Assembly: GCA_023140455.1 (NCBI GenBank)
Contig: JAGLLQ010000426.1
Coordinates: 1 to 9,921 of the forward strand
Source of the DNA: Desulfobacteraceae bacterium
Lineage (GTDB): Bacteria > Desulfobacterota > Desulfobacteria > Desulfobacterales > Desulfobacteraceae
Length of the DNA: 9,921 nucleotides
Direction of reading: 5' to 3'
The notes below the pieces were generated by a model, which was not told the origin of the DNA, ran no database searches, and was given only the letters and a program-made list of their open reading frames with translations. Positions 6,411-9,921 of this stretch are shown here, piece by piece (the first letter of the stretch is position 1; every line of letters starts with the position of its first letter). Made by a program: the position numbers and the translations under genes.

Positions 6411-7437
6411 ATATGATTTTAAAAATGATTACAGTGAAGGGTGTCATCCAAGTATTTTGGAGCTGCTCTCAAAAACAAATCTTGAACAGCAGGAAGGTTA
6501 TGGAGATGATGATTATTCAAAAGAAGCAAGAACATTAATCAAAGAGAAAATAAAGAATAAAGATGCGGATGTTCATTTTGTTTCCGGAGGTACCCAGGCA
6601 AATTTAATCATTATTTCTTCTGCTTTAAGACCTCATGAGTCCATAATATCAGCAAACAGTGGGCATATTAATATCCATGAAGCAGGATCAATAGAAGCAT
6701 GCGGGCATAAAATTAATGTCATAGAAAGTGCTGATGGAAAAATAAAAGTAAAAGATATCCAGGCTGTTTTGGATGAACACATAATAATACCGCATATGGT
6801 AAAGCCTAAAATGGTATATATATCGAATTCTACCGAATTAGGAACAATATATAAAAAGCATGAGCTGGAAAAACTATCATTATTTTGTAAAGAAAAAGAT
6901 TTATACTTATTTCTTGACGGGGCAAGATTGGGCTCTGCTCTGAGTGCTAAAAATAACGATCTGTCTATGTCTGATTTGGCAAAACTGGTAGATATTTTTT
7001 ATATTGGCGGGACAAAAAATGGTGCTTTGCTTGGTGAGGCAATTGTTATTAATAATGATAAACTGAAAAAAGATTTTGCATTTCATTTGAAACAAAGGGG
7101 CGCTTTGACGTCAAAAGGAAGGATATTAGGCATTCAGTTTCTTGCATTATTCAAAAATGATCTGTTTTTCTCTCTTGCAAAACATGCAAACATTATGGCT
7201 GAAAAAATTGCAGAAGGTGTCAAAAAGAACGGCTGTTCTTTACTTATAGACTCTACTTCAAATCAAATATTCCCAATCCTTCCAAACAAATTAATCGAAA
7301 AATTGGAAAAGAAATATGGATTTTTTGTATGGCAGAAAATTGATGATGAAAATTCAGCAATCAGGCTGGTAACTTCCTGGGCTATAAAAGAAAATGCTGT
7401 AGATGAATTTATATATGATCTGCAAGATATTTTATGA
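6403..7437 (+). CDS. Threonine-aldolase-like PLP-dependent enzyme
   Basis: Fold-type I PLP enzyme of the beta-eliminating lyase/low-specificity threonine aldolase family, 344 aa. The usual reaction is cleavage of threonine or allo-threonine to glycine and acetaldehyde. Visible residues: SGGTQAN (61-67) for the cofactor phosphate, His88 in GHINIHEAG stacking on PLP, Asp172 and Arg175 in LDGARLG, the Schiff-base Lys205 in GGTKNG, and Arg321 (IRLVTSW) for the substrate carboxylate. The KQRGALTSKGR segment replaces the usual GGxxRQ-like stretch, which points to a divergent subgroup, so another beta-hydroxy amino acid may be the substrate. The ATG at 6403 overlaps the end of xth by 8 bases; a TTG at 6400 is in frame but less likely. 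The stop overlaps the next ATG as ATGA, so the hydrolase is probably coupled to it. Confidence 0.85.
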   Translation: MIKYDFKNDYSEGCHPSILELLSKTNLEQQEGYGDDDYSKEARTLIKEKIKNKDADVHFVSGGTQANLIIISSALRPHESIISANSGHINIHEAGSIEACGHKINVIESADGKIKVKDIQAVLDEHIIIPHMVKPKMVYISNSTELGTIYKKHELEKLSLFCKEKDLYLFLDGARLGSALSAKNNDLSMSDLAKLVDIFYIGGTKNGALLGEAIVINNDKLKKDFAFHLKQRGALTSKGRILGIQFLALFKNDLFFSLAKHANIMAEKIAEGVKKNGCSLLIDSTSNQIFPILPNKLIEKLEKKYGFFVWQKIDDENSAIRLVTSWAIKENAVDEFIYDLQDIL

Positions 7438-8300
7438 TTAATAACAAATTAATAACATTAAAAACAAAAGACAATGAGCATATTGCACTCTGGAAAGTTT
7501 ATCCTGAAAAAAAAGAACTGAATAAGCATATCTTCCTGACGCACGGAACATTTTCAAATAAGAATATTTGTATGGGAATCGCTGAATATTTTAGTGAATC
7601 AGGATATACCTGCTGGATAATGGAATGGAGAAGTCACGGGAATAGCTCTCAAACCCAAAAAGATTTTGATTTTGAGACTATTGCATTGTTTGATCTAAAG
7701 ACAGTATTTGAATATCTTTTTACTATATTAAAAATCAGCAAAATTGATTGTATTACTCACAGCGGCGGCGGTATTTGCTTAACTATGTTTTTAGTTAAAA
7801 ATCTTGAATACATATCAAGATTAAACAGCATTACAATGTTTAGCTGTCAGGCATTTGGAGCAGCCTTTTCACGAAAAAATTATTATAAAATACTATATAG
7901 TAAAGTCTTTAGCCGTATTCTTAGTTTTGTTCCAGGGAAAATGCTTGGGTTAGGCCCGCATAATGAAAGTTATAATACTATGAAACAATGGTTTAACTGG
8001 AACTTAAATAAGAATTTTAAAGGAATGAATAATTATAATTATCTGAGTAAAATGAAGACAATAAAAATACCAGTTTTGTCTGTCTGCTCTATGGGTGATA
8101 CAATGATCGCTCCCAAAGAAGGCTGTATAGACTTTTTGAATGCTTTTGATAATTCAGCCAATGAATTATTGTTTTGTTCTAAAGAAAATGGATTTAAAGA
8201 GAACTATGATCATAGCAGAGTACTCCTTTCTAAAAATTCTTCAAATGAAATCTGGCCAAGAGTATTAGAATGGGTCACAAAAAGGTCAATCCATGTATGA
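7434..8300 (+). CDS. Alpha/beta hydrolase
   Basis: Cytoplasmic alpha/beta-hydrolase-fold protein, 288 aa, with no signal peptide. The likely triad is Ser110 (ITHSGGGI), Asp222 (SMGDTMIAP) and His260 (NYDHSRV). The early THGTF segment (36-40) fits the oxyanion hole and EWRSHGNS (64-71) fits the usual strand-4 region. The nucleophile elbow reads T-H-S-G-G rather than the standard G-x-S-x-G. Residues about 140-205 form a lid rich in Lys, Asn and aromatic residues. The substrate cannot be assigned; esterase, thioesterase or lipase-like roles are possible. The ATG overlaps the stop of the preceding aldolase-like gene by 4 bases (ATGA), suggesting coupled translation and a shared pathway. Its last 15 bases overlap the end of icd on the opposite strand. 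Confidence 0.85.
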   Translation: MINNKLITLKTKDNEHIALWKVYPEKKELNKHIFLTHGTFSNKNICMGIAEYFSESGYTCWIMEWRSHGNSSQTQKDFDFETIALFDLKTVFEYLFTILKISKIDCITHSGGGICLTMFLVKNLEYISRLNSITMFSCQAFGAAFSRKNYYKILYSKVFSRILSFVPGKMLGLGPHNESYNTMKQWFNWNLNKNFKGMNNYNYLSKMKTIKIPVLSVCSMGDTMIAPKEGCIDFLNAFDNSANELLFCSKENGFKENYDHSRVLLSKNSSNEIWPRVLEWVTKRSIHV

Positions 8301-9506
8301 ACAAATTTCCTTTGCAAATTCTGAGCATTTCAATTCAATTGATCCTGGTATTTGCCTTGCCAGATCATAGGTTACTTTCTTATTTAAAATAGTTTTTTGC
8401 AGTGCTGTGCGAATAAGATCTGAAGCCTTTGTCCATCCAATGTGATCCAACATCATTGCGCCTGAAAGGATTACAGAGCCAGGGTTTACTTTGTCAAGAT
8501 TTGCATATTTAGGGGCAGATCCATGGGTGGCTTCAAAGACAGCGCATTCATCACCAATGTTTGCACCCGGTGCCAGACCAAGACCACCGACCATTGCAGC
8601 AAGCGTATCTGAAATATAGTCCCCGTTCAGGTTTGGGGTAACAATGATATCATATTCGCTGGGTCTTAAAAGCACCTGCTGGAACATATTATCAGCAATT
8701 CTATCCTTTAAAACAATTTTGTTTTCAGGAATTTTTCCTTCATATTCATCCCATACTTCCTGTTCTGTTATAATCACATCTTTGAATTCAGTTTCAGCTA
8801 ACTCATATCCCCATTTCAAGAATGCACCTTCAGTAAATTTCATTATATTACCCTTGTGCATAATAGTGATATTTTTTCGATTATTATCAATTGCAAACTG
8901 AATGGCTTTTTTGATAATCCGTTTGGTATTTTTTTCACTGATAGTTTTAATTCCAATACCTGTGGCTTTAACATCAAGCTGTTTTGAGATTTTTGAGTTA
9001 ACAAAAGATAAAACATCTTTTGCTTCCTCTGTGCCTGCTTCCCATTCAATCCCTAAATATATATCTTCGGTATTTTCTCTGAAAATCACCATGTTAATAT
9101 GGTCAGGGTTGCTGCAGGGAGAAGGGACTCCTGAAATATATTTTGTCGGTCGGATGCAGGCATATAAATCAAGGACCTGTCGCATAGTTACATTAAGGCT
9201 TTTCATACCATGGCCAACAGGGGTGGTCAAAGGGCCTTTAATGGCAACTCTGTATTTTTTTATCTGTTCAAGTGTTGTGTCAGGAAGCCATTCTCCTGTC
9301 TCTTTAAATACATCTTCTCCTGCAAGAAGTTTTTTAAAGGCAATCTTTTTTTGGTTTCCATAAGCTTTTTCTACTGCCTGGTCTATCACAAGCCTTGCAG
9401 CATTCCATATGTCAGATCCTGTACCATCTCCGGGGATGAATCCAATAACAGGAGTATCAGGGACAGATAAAGAGCCATCTTTTTTTAATGTAATTATATT
9501 TTCTAT
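8286..9506 (-). CDS. icd: NADP-dependent isocitrate dehydrogenase with no standard start codon
   Basis: TCA-cycle enzyme converting isocitrate to 2-oxoglutarate and CO2 while reducing NADP. From the proposed start it is 406 aa (E. coli Icd is 416 aa) and aligns with a constant offset of 10. Substrate residues are present: Ser103, Asn105, Arg109, Arg119, Arg143 and Tyr150. So are the HKGNIMKFTEG segment with the catalytic Lys, DYISD with metal-binding Asp residues, and ATHGSAPKYA, whose Lys-Tyr pair marks NADP use. The frame is open from a stop at 9537-9539, but the first ATG/GTG/TTG is the GTG at 9387-9389, which would remove the conserved PVIGFIPGDGTG region. The ATA at 9504-9506 would give MENIITLKKDGSLSVPD, exactly where relatives begin. 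Its ribosome site is weak (CGGGAA, 6-nt gap). A sequence error or a true ATG-to-ATA change is equally possible. The upstream membrane gene ends 23 bases away on the same strand. Confidence 0.93.
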   Translation of the reverse strand: MENIITLKKDGSLSVPDTPVIGFIPGDGTGSDIWNAARLVIDQAVEKAYGNQKKIAFKKLLAGEDVFKETGEWLPDTTLEQIKKYRVAIKGPLTTPVGHGMKSLNVTMRQVLDLYACIRPTKYISGVPSPCSNPDHINMVIFRENTEDIYLGIEWEAGTEEAKDVLSFVNSKISKQLDVKATGIGIKTISEKNTKRIIKKAIQFAIDNNRKNITIMHKGNIMKFTEGAFLKWGYELAETEFKDVIITEQEVWDEYEGKIPENKIVLKDRIADNMFQQVLLRPSEYDIIVTPNLNGDYISDTLAAMVGGLGLAPGANIGDECAVFEATHGSAPKYANLDKVNPGSVILSGAMMLDHIGWTKASDLIRTALQKTILNKKVTYDLARQIPGSIELKCSEFAKEICSYMD

Positions 9507-9529
9507 AAAATTTCCCGTTGATTTATCAG

Positions 9530-9921
9530 TTAGTCCTTAAATACCAGTTTTCCTCCAATATGCCCCGCAATACCAACTGCTGTGACAGTGATAATATTGA
9601 TAAGAATAAACAGCCACGCATTTGAAGATGAAAGAACATCAGGATTTATAAGATACCACACAAAACTGATAATAGTCAGAATAGTTGTTACTATGGCTGC
9701 GGTTATTTTGATTTTGAAAGTATTTGTTAATGCTCTCTTATATTTTTTCTGCCATTCAAGCACGCCTGTGAAAATAACAAAAGGCAGAGCAATAAGAACA
9801 AAAATTAAATTGATAAAAGCTGCTTTGGCAAGAAGGTCAGAGCCTGAGACCCAGGCTGCGAACCACAAGACTATAATTGCCGGTAGTATTCCATTCGGTG
9901 TATGCACTGAAACAGGATGAG
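9530..9921 (-). CDS. DUF2231-like small membrane protein, partial
   Basis: The C-terminal 129 or so residues of a membrane protein whose start lies beyond the window. The visible part begins with HPVSVHTPNGILPA, similar to the His-Pro...His-x-Pro opening of DUF2231-type proteins. It has about four hydrophobic segments and ends with GHIGGKLVFKD, which also fits that family. A GTG at 9905-9907 is in frame but sits inside the conserved opening, so it is not taken as the start. A basic loop (EWQKKYKRALTNTFKIK) lies between segments 2 and 3. The function is unknown; the conserved histidines could hold a heme or metal, but that is speculation. It lies 23 bases upstream of icd on the same strand and may share its transcript. 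Confidence 0.55.
   Translation of the reverse strand, partial: HPVSVHTPNGILPAIIVLWFAAWVSGSDLLAKAAFINLIFVLIALPFVIFTGVLEWQKKYKRALTNTFKIKITAAIVTTILTIISFVWYLINPDVLSSSNAWLFILINIITVTAVGIAGHIGGKLVFKD

Noticed and set aside
8902..9363. 153-codon open frame on the + strand inside icd
   Set aside because: It lies fully antisense to conserved icd sequence and its translation matches no family I know.
9530..9907. Complete 125-aa gene starting at the GTG at 9907
   Set aside because: The frame remains open to the window end and the conserved His-Pro opening lies upstream of that GTG, so the gene is partial.

Overview
This is an AT-rich, densely packed bacterial window. The gene set and protein character suggest an anaerobe of the Desulfobacterota (Desulfobacter/Desulfobacula-like). 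That placement is inferred from overall protein character and the NADP-type isocitrate dehydrogenase; there is no marker gene here to confirm it. No rRNA, tRNA, CRISPR array or mobile element was seen, and no stretch over 300 bases lacks a gene.

Region 1 (about 125-4284, + strand) is a ynj-type transport operon: a secreted solute-binding protein (ynjB), a fused two-domain permease (ynjC), an ATPase (ynjD) that starts with TTG inside the ynjC stop, and a CDP-alcohol phosphatidyltransferase (ynjF). The order matches the E. coli ynjBCD...F locus. The ynjF frame is broken by a one-base shift at a six-A run, although both halves of the protein are well preserved. Bases 1-124 hold a 9-bp direct repeat and two overlapping, mutually exclusive hairpins.

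Region 2 (4378-4845, + strand) is a stand-alone diiron ferritin-like (erythrin/rubrerythrin-type) protein with a strong ribosome site. It is closed by a clear stem-loop/T-run terminator at 4873-4913.

Region 3 (4950-8300, + strand) looks like a tight operon: nitroreductase, exonuclease III, a threonine-aldolase-like PLP enzyme and an alpha/beta hydrolase. The genes are 12 bases apart or overlap. A perfect 7+7 palindrome (4914-4929) sits over a plausible promoter just before it, so the operon may be repressor-controlled. Ferritin-like protein, nitroreductase and a DNA-repair nuclease side by side hint at an oxidative or nitrosative stress theme (inference).

Region 4 (8286-9921, - strand) carries NADP-dependent isocitrate dehydrogenase (icd). 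Upstream of it is the C-terminal part of a small DUF2231-like membrane protein that runs off the window. icd converges on the hydrolase with a 15-base tail-to-tail overlap. Its conserved N-terminus has no ATG, GTG or TTG start; the best-placed start is an ATA codon.

The items most worth following are the ynjF frameshift, the pairing of an ABC importer with a lipid head-group transferase, the missing icd start codon, and the palindrome at 4914-4929.
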